A stretch of 64,000 nt of DNA. It comes from Terriglobia bacterium (GTDB lineage Bacteria; Acidobacteriota; Terriglobia; Acidiferrales; UBA7541). The notes beneath the pieces are model-generated. The model saw only the letters and a list, made by a program, of their open reading frames with translations. It had not been told where the DNA came from and did not search any database. Made by a program: the position numbers and the translations under genes. The DNA lies in contig JAIQES010000037.1 of the NCBI GenBank assembly GCA_020073705.1, forward strand, positions 1 to 64,000, given 5' to 3'. Positions 55,851 through 64,000 of this stretch are shown in pieces; the stretch's first letter is position 1; every line of letters starts with the position of its first letter.

Positions 55851-55877
55851 GCGGCTCCGAAAGGATCTCGGAGCCGC
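55851..55877 (-). terminator. Rho-independent terminator of the TPR gene
   Basis: Perfect 10-bp arms GCGGCTCCGA and TCGGAGCCGC around a 7-nt loop. On the minus strand it is followed by TTTTCTTTTG. It lies 39 nt past the stop at 55916. Confidence 0.85.
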
Positions 55878-55915
55878 GTCATTCCTTCACAAAAGCAAAG
55901 GACGGATTCGAAGAC

Positions 55916-57277
55916 TCAGTCGCCGGGGGCCTTCTTTGCCGGGGCCTTCCTGGCAGGTCCCTTCCTGGCTGGCCCAGTTTTCTCTTCCGGCAAGTCCTCG
56001 GGGTTGATCTTCGCCTTATCCCACGTTAGGAGGAAAGGGTTCTGTGAGTAGCCGACGAGCGTGCCGGTGAAGCGGAACTGATCGTCTTTCTTGATTCGGC
56101 TTGCCTCGGGCTGCCCCGCAACTTTTATTTCCATATTAGGACTGGTAGCCGCATCTAATTCCTTCTGCGCCGCATCGGGGTCCTGGGTCGTCGGACGGTA
56201 CACCTTGATGGTAATGGTGTCGCCTTCCGCAACCGCATCGCTCATTGCCCACACACCCACATCCGGATACTCGAGGCCGCAGCTGGCGAGCCACATGACC
56301 TTGCCCGCATCCCCGCCAGCCTTGAGCGCGGGGATAAAGTTCGCGGTGTCGTCGCGCGCCTTCTGCAGGTCGGCGGCGCTGGGAATCGTCAAGGTGGCAG
56401 GCCGGTCCGCCGAACTTCCCGCCAGCGTAATGAGCTCATTCACTTGATCGTCTACGAGCTTGTCACAGGCGGCCTGCTGATACCGAATGAATTGGTTCCT
56501 GATATAAGTTCGCACCTGTTGCTCGTTCGGGCCGTTCGGGCTCTTGAGGCCGATGGACCGCGCCAGTTCCCAGAACCCGTCATTTCCCTGTGGTGGAGTC
56601 ATCTGCAGATACACGACACCTAGACGGAAGTGGGAAATCGCATCGTTCGGATCAAGCGACAAAATCGTTTTGTAATATCCGGCAGCTGCGGAGTAATCTT
56701 TCAACGACGTCGAAGTCATCCCAGCGATCGTATTGAACAGGGCCTTGAAACCCTTCTTCTGCTGCTCATATTGATCCGCAGCCATCTGGTCGGGCTTCTT
56801 CCAATCATCAAGCGTTTTCAGGGCCTGCACCGAAGCGTCCCGCGCCTTTCCCTGCGCATCGGGTGTCTGGAGCGATTTATCGCTCGAGTTGCCTACGTAG
56901 AAGGCCTGCGCGCGGGCGACAGAAGCCTCCAAGCGCCCTTGCGTGTCCACCTTATCGCCCAAGGCGAGCTGGCGGTCGCAGTACTCGATGGCCCCTGCAA
57001 AATTCTTCAACGCATAATTGGTCAGGTAAAAGTCGCGATAGACATAAGGCAGCAAGGTTGAGTTGGAGTACTGTTTGACGAAAGCATCGAGCTTCGCCAC
57101 CTTTTGCTGAGGATTCTGCTCAGCATCCGCGGCCTTATACGCATTGTACTCGGCCAGCGTATAGGCAGGCTTCTGTTGCTGCTCCTGTGGGGCGGCCCAC
57201 AGCTTCCCCGCGTTGGTCCCCGTTCCCAGCGCGACGCATAACAAACCGGCGCCCATCACCATCCACTTTCGCATCAT
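55916..57277 (-). CDS. Exported TPR-containing protein with Lys/Ala/Pro tail
   Basis: 453 residues. A signal peptide (MVMGAGLLCVALGTGTNAG) is followed by ~235 residues of TPR-like helices (PQQKVAKLDAFVKQYSNS, 'NFAGAIEYCDRQLALGD', 'KDYSAAAGYYKTILSLDPNDAISHFRLGVVYLQM'). A beta-rich C-terminal domain (~310-430) contains GDAGKVMWLASCGLEYPDV and FRFTGTLVGYSQNPFLLTWDKAKINP. The last ~20 residues are Lys/Ala/Pro repeats (GPARKGPARKAPAKKAP). No enzymatic motif is seen. It is presumably a periplasmic scaffold. A strong terminator follows. Confidence 0.8.
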   Translation of the reverse strand: MMRKWMVMGAGLLCVALGTGTNAGKLWAAPQEQQQKPAYTLAEYNAYKAADAEQNPQQKVAKLDAFVKQYSNSTLLPYVYRDFYLTNYALKNFAGAIEYCDRQLALGDKVDTQGRLEASVARAQAFYVGNSSDKSLQTPDAQGKARDASVQALKTLDDWKKPDQMAADQYEQQKKGFKALFNTIAGMTSTSLKDYSAAAGYYKTILSLDPNDAISHFRLGVVYLQMTPPQGNDGFWELARSIGLKSPNGPNEQQVRTYIRNQFIRYQQAACDKLVDDQVNELITLAGSSADRPATLTIPSAADLQKARDDTANFIPALKAGGDAGKVMWLASCGLEYPDVGVWAMSDAVAEGDTITIKVYRPTTQDPDAAQKELDAATSPNMEIKVAGQPEASRIKKDDQFRFTGTLVGYSQNPFLLTWDKAKINPEDLPEEKTGPARKGPARKAPAKKAPGD

Positions 57278-57533
57278 GGCCTTCCAGCCTCCTCAGCAAA
57301 TTTCCATAAATCCGATTGCAGAAAGGACTTCCAAAGGTAACTGCCGGTTCAAAACTCCCGGATTATAAGAAATCCTGCCCCACGGCGCAAGCGCGATTCT
57401 CTTCGGTATGCCCACCAGAATAATCAGTGACCGGTTGGATTCTACACTCCATCCGCTAATGATAAGATGAGCCTCTCCGGGAAACGCAGTCCTGCTTCAG
57501 GATAGCACTTTTTCGGGCCGCAAGGAGAGTACG

Positions 57534-58253
57534 ATGAATCGCGCACATACCCTTCTGGATCAAGTTGCACTAGTCACTGGAGCCAGCCGCGGGATCGGCT
57601 TGGCGATTGCGCGGAGACTAGGCCAGATGGGCGCGCGCGTGTCGCTCTGCGCAAGGAACGCGGCGAACCTTGAACGGGCAGCTTCCGCTTTGCGAGGCGA
57701 GGGCGTCCAGGTGCTGGCCCTGCGAACCGACGTTACTCGCGGAGACGAGATTACTGCCCTGGTAAGTGAGACGCAGCACGAACTTGGACCTATCGACATC
57801 CTCGTGAATAATGCCGGAATCGGAATCTTCGGCCCATTCCACCAGCAGAGCGAGGCGGGCTGGGATGCCGTGATGGACACGAATCTGAAATCTGTGTTTC
57901 TAACGAGCCGCGCCGTCGCGCCGGAAATGATCCGGCGGAAAACCGGGCATATCATCAACATCAGTTCGCTGGCGGGAAAAAATACATTCGCGAACGGTGC
58001 GATTTACTGCGCGTCAAAATGGGGGCTCCTCGGCCTGTCCGGCTGCATGGCGGAAGATCTGCGCGCGCATGGCATCCGCGTGAGCGCAATCTGCCCCGGT
58101 TCGGTGGCAACCGAGTTTTCCCCGCATGCAGGCAAGGACCCGTCGAAAATGCTCCAGGCCGATGACGTGGCGCATGCCGTGGCGGCTCTGGTGACGCAAG
58201 CGCCCGGAAGCTTCATCAGCGAAGTGCAGATGCGTCCGACGCAAAAGCCATAA
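57534..58253 (+). CDS. Short-chain dehydrogenase/reductase (FabG-like)
   Basis: 239 residues with an AAGGAG site before the ATG. The classical SDR motifs are present: TGASRGIGLAIARRLG, VNNAGIGIFGPF, INISSLAGKNTFANGAIYCASKWGL (Ser, Tyr and Lys of the active site) and CPGSVATEF. These are NAD(P)-dependent oxidoreductases; FabG-like 3-ketoacyl reductase activity is one option, but no acyl-carrier genes are adjacent. Confidence 0.92.
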   Translation: MNRAHTLLDQVALVTGASRGIGLAIARRLGQMGARVSLCARNAANLERAASALRGEGVQVLALRTDVTRGDEITALVSETQHELGPIDILVNNAGIGIFGPFHQQSEAGWDAVMDTNLKSVFLTSRAVAPEMIRRKTGHIINISSLAGKNTFANGAIYCASKWGLLGLSGCMAEDLRAHGIRVSAICPGSVATEFSPHAGKDPSKMLQADDVAHAVAALVTQAPGSFISEVQMRPTQKP

Positions 58254-58605
58254 CCCCGCCGCATCCCCTGTAATGCTAAGCGGAAACGCTGCGTTCCGCC
58301 GAGTGATTGTTTTGGGCGTAATTGTTGTCGTGGCGATATTCGCCGTACAGCTTATTTGACGTAAGGAGGAACGACCAGGAACGCAGCAGTGACCGGAACG
58401 TTCTGGAGCGGCAGCGTCTCGGCGCGTCCGAGAGATGGAAACCGGCACCCGTGATTGCGCTCGGCTACCCGGATGAGGCAAAATCCTTGCCAGAGCCGCT
58501 ACGCGAACGCGAGATGGTACAATGAGGGCACAAATCTCTCGATGAATTTGTTTTTTCTAGGAAATGGGGTCGGCCGATTTGAATCGTTGCTCCCGCTGGG
58601 AATGA
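58254..58605. other. Intergenic region with a tiny membrane-peptide ORF and a possible remnant
   Basis: 352 bp. An ORF at 58273-58359 would encode a 28-residue peptide with one hydrophobic helix (RRVIVLGVIVVVAIFAVQLI), but it has no ribosome-binding site. Downstream, a frame ending at 58525 reads KPAPVIALGYPDEAKSLPEP, which recalls nitroreductase C-termini but lacks an N-terminus. Both are weak and may be chance. Confidence 0.3.
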
Positions 58606-59574
58606 ATGAACGAGATGCTCGAATTCGTGGTCCGGCATGGCTACTTGCTGGTGTTCGCCTGGGTCTTCGCCGAACAAGCCGGCCTGCCGATCCCGTCGGC
58701 GCCGTTGCTGCTGGCCGCCGGGGCGCTTTCAGGATCCCATCAGATGAATTTGGGGTTGGCGATCACGTTTGCCGTGTTCGGCGCCGTGGCGAGCGACACG
58801 TTGTGGTACGAATTGGGGCGGCGAAAAGGTCCCCGGGTGCTGCGGTTCATTTGCCGGATATCACTAGCGCCTGATTCATGCGTTCGGCAAACGCAGGTGA
58901 GTTTCGAACGAAACGGCTCGCATGTGCTCCTTGTTGCGAAATTCATTCCAGGGCTGAATGCGATGGCGGCGCCGCTCGCGGGGATCATCCGCATGGGGCG
59001 GCGGCGGTTTGTCTCGTCCGATGCGCTTGGGGCATTGCTCTGGGCCGGCGCATTCATGGTGACAGGCTACGCATTCAGCGGCGAACTGGAACGTATCGCG
59101 GCCCAGGCAGCATACCTGGGAGAAGGGCTGCTGGTCCTGCTCCTGGCGGCGTTCGCGGGCTACATCGGGTGGAAATTATATAATCGTCAGAAGTTTTTGC
59201 GCGGGCTGCATATCGGCCGCATCACGCCTGAAGAGCTCAAGGGGAAAATCGACGCCGGCGAGGACGTCATCATCCTGGATCTGCGCCACGCGCTGGATTT
59301 CGAAGCGCAGCCGGAAACAATTCCCGGCGCGCTGCACATGGACGCCGCGGAACTCGAAGAAGCGCATGAAGTAATTCCCCACAATCGCGAAATCGTTCTC
59401 TTCTGTTCCTGCCCGCATGAGGCAACGGCTGCCCGCTTGGCGCTTCTGCTGCGCAGCAAAGGAATCACAAGGATCCGGCCGCTCGCTGAAGGCTATGAAG
59501 GATGGCGCAGCCGTGGTTTTCCGATGAGTCTTCCAAAAGACCAGCCGCACGACGCACAGCCGGTTAAAGTGTAG
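58606..59574 (+). CDS. DedA-family membrane protein fused to a rhodanese domain
   Basis: 322 residues. The DedA part (~1-195) has the SNARE-associated/DedA pattern: YLLVFAWVFAEQAGLPIPSAPLLLAAGAL, 'DTLWYELGRRKG', FIPGLNAMAAPLAGIIRM and WAGAFMVTGYAFSGELE. A rhodanese domain follows (~205-315): ILDLRHALDFE, PGALHMDAAEL, and the active-site loop LFCSCPHEATAARLA with C267. DedA proteins flip or scramble phospholipids and undecaprenyl phosphate in the inner membrane. The fused rhodanese points to redox or sulfur control of that activity. Confidence 0.92.
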   Translation: MNEMLEFVVRHGYLLVFAWVFAEQAGLPIPSAPLLLAAGALSGSHQMNLGLAITFAVFGAVASDTLWYELGRRKGPRVLRFICRISLAPDSCVRQTQVSFERNGSHVLLVAKFIPGLNAMAAPLAGIIRMGRRRFVSSDALGALLWAGAFMVTGYAFSGELERIAAQAAYLGEGLLVLLLAAFAGYIGWKLYNRQKFLRGLHIGRITPEELKGKIDAGEDVIILDLRHALDFEAQPETIPGALHMDAAELEEAHEVIPHNREIVLFCSCPHEATAARLALLLRSKGITRIRPLAEGYEGWRSRGFPMSLPKDQPHDAQPVKV

Positions 59575-59625
59575 TCGTGTAGTCGCCCTCGGAACAAGAC
59601 GCCGGCCTGGTTCTTCAACAGCGCG

Positions 59626-60180
59626 TTAGAGCCGTGGCAGAACGATTCCTTGCTGGGCCTGGTACTTCCCCTTCTTGTCCTTGTAGGAAATCTCGCAATT
59701 CTCGTCGGATTCGAAGAAGAGGACCTGGCAGAGGCCTTCGTTGGCATAAATCTTCGCAGGGAGCGGCGTGGTATTGCTAATTTCGAGTGTGACGAACCCT
59801 TCCCATTCCGGCTCAAACGGCGTCACGTTCACGATGATCCCGCACCGCGCATAAGTGGACTTGCCAAGGCAGATCGTCAGAACGTTGCGGGGAATTCGAA
59901 AGTATTCCACCGAGCGTCCCAGCGCAAAAGAGTTGGGCGGAATAATACACACAGGGCCTCTGAATTCGACAAGCGAGCGCGAGTCAAAATGCTTCGGGTC
60001 GACAATCGTCGAGTTCACGTTCGTGAAGATGCGGAAATCGTCGGCGACGCGGATATCGTAGCCGTAGCTGGAGACGCCGTAGCTGATGACGCCTTCGCGG
60101 ACCTGGCGGTCTTCAAACGGCTCGATCATCTTGTGTTCGAGCGCCATCTTACGAATCCAACGATCGGGCTTAACCGACAT
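59626..60180 (-). CDS. dcd: dCTP deaminase
   Basis: 184 residues from [25 protein letters not shown] site 4 nt before the ATG at 60180 and the length typical of Dcd decide the start over 60240. Conserved blocks are present: [75 protein letters not shown] (given in parts), and GLCQVLFFE. It converts dCTP to dUTP for thymidylate synthesis. Bifunctional dCTP deaminase/dUTPase forms differ slightly in the active site and cannot be excluded. Confidence 0.95.
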   Translation of the reverse strand: MSVKPDRWIRKMALEHKMIEPFEDRQVREGVISYGVSSYGYDIRVADDFRIFTNVNSTIVDPKHFDSRSLVEFRGPVCIIPPNSFALGRSVEYFRIPRNVLTICLGKSTYARCGIIVNVTPFEPEWEGFVTLEISNTTPLPAKIYANEGLCQVLFFESDENCEISYKDKKGKYQAQQGIVLPRL

Positions 60181-60356
60181 CCGGCCTCCAAAGGAATCTG
60201 GCTTGTCCTGAATGGCTTCCGTGAAGGGCGCGCCCTTCACGAAGAACGTTCAGGGTAAACACGGCAAAGACGCGCATCTTAACCGAGCGCGTGCGGCTTG
60301 ACAACCCGCAACTGCATGTCTAGCATAGTTTGCCGTTGCGCAAGCGGGAGGCTGGT

Positions 60357-60623
60357 GTGATCAAGCTCGATATCGTGAATGCTGTGGTGAAGAAAACCAA
60401 CGTGAGCCGAGTCAAGGCGGAGCAAGCCGTCGAGACTGTCTTCGCAGCCATGAAGAACGCTCTCGGTAAGGGAGAGCGCATTGAATTGCGCCGCTTCGGT
60501 GTATTTAACGTCCGCCCGCGCAAGACCGGCATCGGCCGTAATCCGCGCACCGGACAGGAAGTCAGCATCCCACCCGGCAAGGCCGTGCGGTTCAAGCCCG
60601 GCAAGGAATTGCAATCGCTCTGA
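60357..60623 (+). CDS. HU/IHF-family DNA-binding protein
   Basis: 88 residues from a GTG at 60357 with GGGAGG 5 nt upstream; the longer TTG frame from 60330 is unlikely. The fold is clear: KLDIVNAVVKKTNVSRVKAEQAVETVF (helices), then ELRRFGVFNVRPRKTGIGRNPRTGQEV, with the DNA-arm RNPRTG motif, and VRFKPGKEL. It compacts and bends DNA. The proline in the arm suits IHF/HU. It is close to, but divergent from, dcd. Confidence 0.94.
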   Translation: MIKLDIVNAVVKKTNVSRVKAEQAVETVFAAMKNALGKGERIELRRFGVFNVRPRKTGIGRNPRTGQEVSIPPGKAVRFKPGKELQSL

Positions 60624-60723
60624 GCCCGCACCCGCGCAGCGCGTTCCCTTCCTGCCATTCTGATGCGGCCTACCCCCGTTGTGCGTGGTGTTCCTGGATG
60701 GCAATCCGTGCATCGAATCTGTC

Positions 60724-61722
60724 ATGAACGATCGCAGCGGCTTCGAACGCGCCTCCATCGAAACGTTCACACCCTTAGTTGAATCAACGGATCTGCTTCG
60801 GGAGACCCGCTGGGAAGACCGGGAGAATCGTTGGCGGCGGAGATCGCTCGCGATCGCTGGATTGTTGTTCGTGTTGACGCTGATTTCAACACTGGCGGTC
60901 GGAGCCCAGTTTACCATCTCCTACGCCGCCGGACAGTCGCCCGATTTCCTCGATTTCTTCTCAACCTACGGGAACTTGCTCGCGCACCCGCAACTTCTAC
61001 TTGCCGGGGTGCCATTCGCCTTCACGCTGCTCGGCATTCTTCTGGCGCATGAATTAGGGCACTACTTTGCGTGCCGCTATTACGGTATTTCAGCCAGCTA
61101 CCCCTATTTCATTCCAGCGCCGACGCTGATCGGAACCCTCGGCGCATTCATCCGCATCCGTTCACCCATCCGCAATCGCAAAGCGCTATTTGACGTGGGG
61201 CTCGCGGGACCAGTTGTGGGATTTCTCTTCGCGATTCCGGCGCTTGGCATCGCCATCGCGTACTCCCGCGTGATTCCCTTGTCGGAGGCGCATTCTTCCG
61301 TTGTCTTCGGCAATCCGCTCGCGCTGCGTATCTTGCTGGCCGTGCTGCGGCCCGGGGTGTCGATGGGCGATCTGCTGCTGCATCCTGTGGGCCGCGCTGC
61401 GTGGGTGGGGCTGTTCGCTACGGCTCTCAATCTGCTTCCCGGCGGGCAGCTTGATGGCGGACACATCCTGTACGCGGCGGCGAGCAAGTATCATCGCCGG
61501 GTGACTCTCGGCGTCGCGCTGCTGTTGATCCCTCTCGGATACATGTTCTGGCCCGGATGGTATCTGTGGGCTGGTCTGCTTCTGGGACTCGGGTTCCGTC
61601 ACCCACCGCTGCTCTACCAATGGGAACGGCTCGACCGGACGCGACTCCTCTGGACCGCCGTTGCTGTCCTCATCTTCGTCCTGAGCTTCATGCCGATGCC
61701 GGTTCTAATTCGGACGAATTAG
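60724..61722 (+). CDS. Site-2-type membrane metalloprotease (M50)
   Basis: 332 residues from the ATG at 60724; an earlier in-frame start at 60679 is unlikely. Zinc motif H109-ELGH is in LLAHELGHYFACRYYGI. The third ligand lies in LNLLPGGQLDGGHILYA (D244). At least six membrane helices are visible. It resembles the plant EGY/cyanobacterial-type site-2 proteases, which often have PYFIPAPTLIGTLGAFIRI near the active site, as here. Such enzymes cut membrane-bound regulators or signal peptides. It converges on priA. Confidence 0.92.
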   Translation: MNDRSGFERASIETFTPLVESTDLLRETRWEDRENRWRRRSLAIAGLLFVLTLISTLAVGAQFTISYAAGQSPDFLDFFSTYGNLLAHPQLLLAGVPFAFTLLGILLAHELGHYFACRYYGISASYPYFIPAPTLIGTLGAFIRIRSPIRNRKALFDVGLAGPVVGFLFAIPALGIAIAYSRVIPLSEAHSSVVFGNPLALRILLAVLRPGVSMGDLLLHPVGRAAWVGLFATALNLLPGGQLDGGHILYAAASKYHRRVTLGVALLLIPLGYMFWPGWYLWAGLLLGLGFRHPPLLYQWERLDRTRLLWTAVAVLIFVLSFMPMPVLIRTN

Positions 61723-61737
61723 CCATTCCCGATCGCA

Positions 61738-64000
61738 CTAGAAAAGGCTCAACGGGTCCACATCGACGAGCACAGCCTTCTCAGGAATTTCCTTTTCTGC
61801 GCTGAATGCGAGCAGTTCCGGCAATACCCGCGTGAGATGCGCGCGTTTCGAGGCCTTCAGCAGGAACTGGAAGCGATACTCGCGCTTGAGCCGCGCAAGC
61901 GGCGCTGCAGCGGGGCCCAGCACTTTTATGCCGCGTGATTCCTGGGGTGCAAGAAACGCGGAGATCTGGCGCGACCACCGAATCGCGTTTTCGATTTTCG
62001 TGTCGCGCACCAGCACGCTGGCCAGCGCCGTGAATGGCGGATAGTGCAGCAACCGCCGAAACTGCAATTCCCTCTCGAAGAACGCGAGGTAGTCCTGACG
62101 CGCGGCCAATTGGATCGCGTAGTGCTCCGGATAATACGTCTCGACAAGCACTTCCCCGGGGAGCGCGCCGCGCCCGGCGCGTCCGGCAACCTGCGTCAGC
62201 AACTGAAATGTGCGCTCGGCGGCGCGGAAATCCGGCAGGCTAAGCTGTGAATCCGCGGAAACGACCCCGACCAGCGTGACGCGCTGGAAATCGTGTCCTT
62301 TCGCAACCATCTGCGTGCCAACCAGGATGTCGAGCTTCCCGGAAGCAAAGTCGCCAAGCACCTGTTGATAGGCGCGCTTGGTGCGAACCGCGTCGCGATC
62401 CAGACGCGCGATCCTCGCTCCGGAGAATTTCTCGCGCAGTTTTTCTTCGAGCTGCTCCGCGCCGGCCCCGAAAAAATAAACGTGCTCAGAACGGCACTTC
62501 GGACAGGTCTTCGGCACGCGCCGTGAAAATCCGCAGTAATGGCATTCCAGGCGGTCGCGCTGTTTGTGGTACGTCAGGGAGATGCTGCAGTTCTCGCACT
62601 GAATTCCCGCACCGCAGGAACGGCAAATCACGAACCACGAATACCCGCGGCGATTGATGAGAATCAGCGACTGCGTGCCCTGTTCCAGACACGCCGCGAT
62701 GGCCTCGCCGAGCTTCGAGGAAAGCGGCCCTACCCGGTGTGTGGTCCGGAAATCTTCGCGCAGGTCCACGATTTCCACCGGCGCGAGAGGGCGGTTTTCC
62801 ACACGCGATTCGAGCTGGAGGAGATGGTATTTGCCCGAGCGCGCGTTGTGGAAGCTCTCGAGCGACGGCGTCGCCGAACCCAGCAGCGCAACCGCACCCT
62901 CGAGCTTCGCACGGACAATGGCGACGTCCCGCCCGTGATAGCGCGGCGTCTCCTCCTGCTTGTAGCTCGCTTCCTGTTCTTCGTCCACGACAACCAGACC
63001 CAGGTTTTCGACGGGAGCGAACACAGCCGAGCGCGTCCCCACAACGACGCGCGCCTCGCCGCGCCGGACGCGCCACCACTCGCGCGCGCGCTCCACTTCG
63101 GCCAGCGCGCTGTGGAGCACCGCAACGCCCGCGCCTAACCGCGCGCGGCAAAGCCGCCCGACCCACAGAGTCAGAGCAATTTCCGGCACCAGGATCAACG
63201 CTGTCTTGTTGCGCGCGAGCGCCGCTTCGACGGCGCCCAGATACACTTCGGTCTTACCGCTGCCCGTGACTCCATAGAGCAGGCCGACTGTGAAAGCGCC
63301 CGCATCGAGCCAGCCACGGATTTCGCCGAGCGCTCGCTCCTGGTCCGCATTCAGGATGTTCGAAGGCGGCGTGTAATCCACTTCGAACAGATCGTCTTCG
63401 GCTGCGAGAGGTTCCTCCCAGCTTTTCAGTTTCTCCTGGCGGATCAGCCGCTCGATCAGCGGCCGCGAGACCTTCGAGAGTTTCGCGAGTACGGGCAACG
63501 GCAGCGGCCCGCGCTCCTCGGCGAGCACATGATAAATGCGGGCTTCTTTTTCTCCGAGCGAGCCGGCGTCCACATTGGAGTTCCACGCGACAATGTTCTG
63601 CACGCGCGCGCGCCGGTGCAGCGTGACCTCGCGCGCTTCGATCTGGCGCCGGCGCAACAGACGCTCCGCGGCGGCCTCCCCGCCCGGCAGCTTGCGCAAC
63701 CGATCCGCGCGGACCGGCCGGTCTTCAATGTGCATGAGTGATAGCAGCGCGAGTTCCGCGACCTCAGCCTCGCTGCGATTTCCCGCTGCATCGAGTTCGC
63801 AGCGGCGCGCGCGCCCAGCGCCGGTCAACAGGAATTCGCGTTCATGCCGCAAGTCAATCTGCGGCGGCAGCATCGCGCGGAAAACTTCTCCCGGCGGCGC
63901 CACGTAATACCCGCCAACCCAGCGCCCCAACTCGATGAGTTTCGGCGTCAGCGCCGGAATCGGATCGAGGACTTCGACGATTTCCTTGATGTTCTTGACG
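61738..64000 (-). CDS. priA: Primosomal protein N' (PriA helicase), N-terminus beyond window
   Basis: At least 754 residues; the frame stays open to the right edge (…PIPALTPKLIELGRWVGGYYVAPPG), so the true start is outside. Helicase motifs are in order: GVTGSGKTEVYL (Walker A), VVVDEEQEASYKQEETPRYHGRD (motif II region), GSATPSLESF, and the zinc-binding Cys-rich block (CRSCGAGIQCENCSISL, LECHYCGFSRRVPKTCPKCRS). Later GTQMVAKGHDFQRVTLVGVV and QVAGRAGRG complete the helicase. Motif II reads DEEQ where E. coli has DEEH. PriA restarts stalled replication forks. Confidence 0.97.
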   Translation of the reverse strand, partial: VKNIKEIVEVLDPIPALTPKLIELGRWVGGYYVAPPGEVFRAMLPPQIDLRHEREFLLTGAGRARRCELDAAGNRSEAEVAELALLSLMHIEDRPVRADRLRKLPGGEAAAERLLRRRQIEAREVTLHRRARVQNIVAWNSNVDAGSLGEKEARIYHVLAEERGPLPLPVLAKLSKVSRPLIERLIRQEKLKSWEEPLAAEDDLFEVDYTPPSNILNADQERALGEIRGWLDAGAFTVGLLYGVTGSGKTEVYLGAVEAALARNKTALILVPEIALTLWVGRLCRARLGAGVAVLHSALAEVERAREWWRVRRGEARVVVGTRSAVFAPVENLGLVVVDEEQEASYKQEETPRYHGRDVAIVRAKLEGAVALLGSATPSLESFHNARSGKYHLLQLESRVENRPLAPVEIVDLREDFRTTHRVGPLSSKLGEAIAACLEQGTQSLILINRRGYSWFVICRSCGAGIQCENCSISLTYHKQRDRLECHYCGFSRRVPKTCPKCRSEHVYFFGAGAEQLEEKLREKFSGARIARLDRDAVRTKRAYQQVLGDFASGKLDILVGTQMVAKGHDFQRVTLVGVVSADSQLSLPDFRAAERTFQLLTQVAGRAGRGALPGEVLVETYYPEHYAIQLAARQDYLAFFERELQFRRLLHYPPFTALASVLVRDTKIENAIRWSRQISAFLAPQESRGIKVLGPAAAPLARLKREYRFQFLLKASKRAHLTRVLPELLAFSAEKEIPEKAVLVDVDPLSLF

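Overview
The window looks like a chromosomal segment of an Acidobacteriota bacterium, probably from the Terriglobia/Koribacter/Solibacter side. This is inferred from family content, not from a marker gene. The supporting families are a Ser/Thr kinase fused to a TolB/WD40-like propeller, DUF4382 and choice-of-anchor-D lipoproteins, several PilZ proteins, a DUF3108 protein, an acidobacterial-style MoxR/DUF58/BatA/DUF4175 operon and a DedA-rhodanese fusion. Coding sequence is GC-rich with strong third-position bias, so long antisense shadow ORFs are common. I see no tRNA, rRNA or CRISPR array.

Layout. 1-4.7 kb: the 3' end of an IS30-type transposase, then secreted proteins (an NTF2-like protein, an anchor-D/FN3 lipoprotein, an M28 peptidase). 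4.7-17.8 kb: one minus-strand, translationally coupled operon. It reads small membrane protein, vWA/GATase-like membrane protein, C13/caspase-fold protein with a replaced catalytic Cys, TPR-gluzincin, MoxR ATPase, DUF58, BatA-like vWA protein and a large DUF4175 protein. I read it as an envelope MoxR-vWA chaperone/proteolysis system. 18.2-25 kb: an exopolysaccharide-type locus with an ExeA/XrtA-type ATPase, an outer-membrane barrel, a short Wza-like export protein and two sigma-54 AAA+ regulators. One regulator lacks the GAFTGA loop. Each regulator is preceded by a -24/-12 sequence, and one has a palindrome at enhancer distance.

25-33.7 kb: a haem-binding-domain protein, CBS, PilZ, MFS and LuxR-type regulator genes, then nucleotide-sugar genes (UDP-HexNAc dehydrogenase, GmhA-like isomerase, NAD-dependent epimerase) interleaved with PilZ and DUF3108 genes. 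33.7-41.6 kb: a nested inverted repeat, the propeller kinase, phosphoglycolate phosphatase, DUF1015, and a possible partner-switching pair (STAS protein and PAS-SpoIIE phosphatase) around a tiny zinc-ribbon gene. 41.9-50 kb: a CDF metal exporter, an MBL-PilZ fusion, and a DHA2 drug exporter bracketed by about 150-bp imperfect direct repeats, followed by a DUF4382 lipoprotein, a second MFS exporter and a small conserved-looking ORF.

50.5-64 kb is mostly housekeeping: smc (with an unusual insertion in its ATPase head carrying a dispersed-repeat-like peptide), purC, a mini Fis-like protein, a TPR protein, an SDR, DedA-rhodanese, dcd, an HU/IHF-type protein, an M50 protease and priA running off the right edge.

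The most unusual material is the GAFTGA-less regulator under an apparent sigma-54 promoter, the pseudo-caspase inside the MoxR-vWA operon, the repeats around the DHA2 gene, and the repeat-derived peptides inside smc and the kinase.
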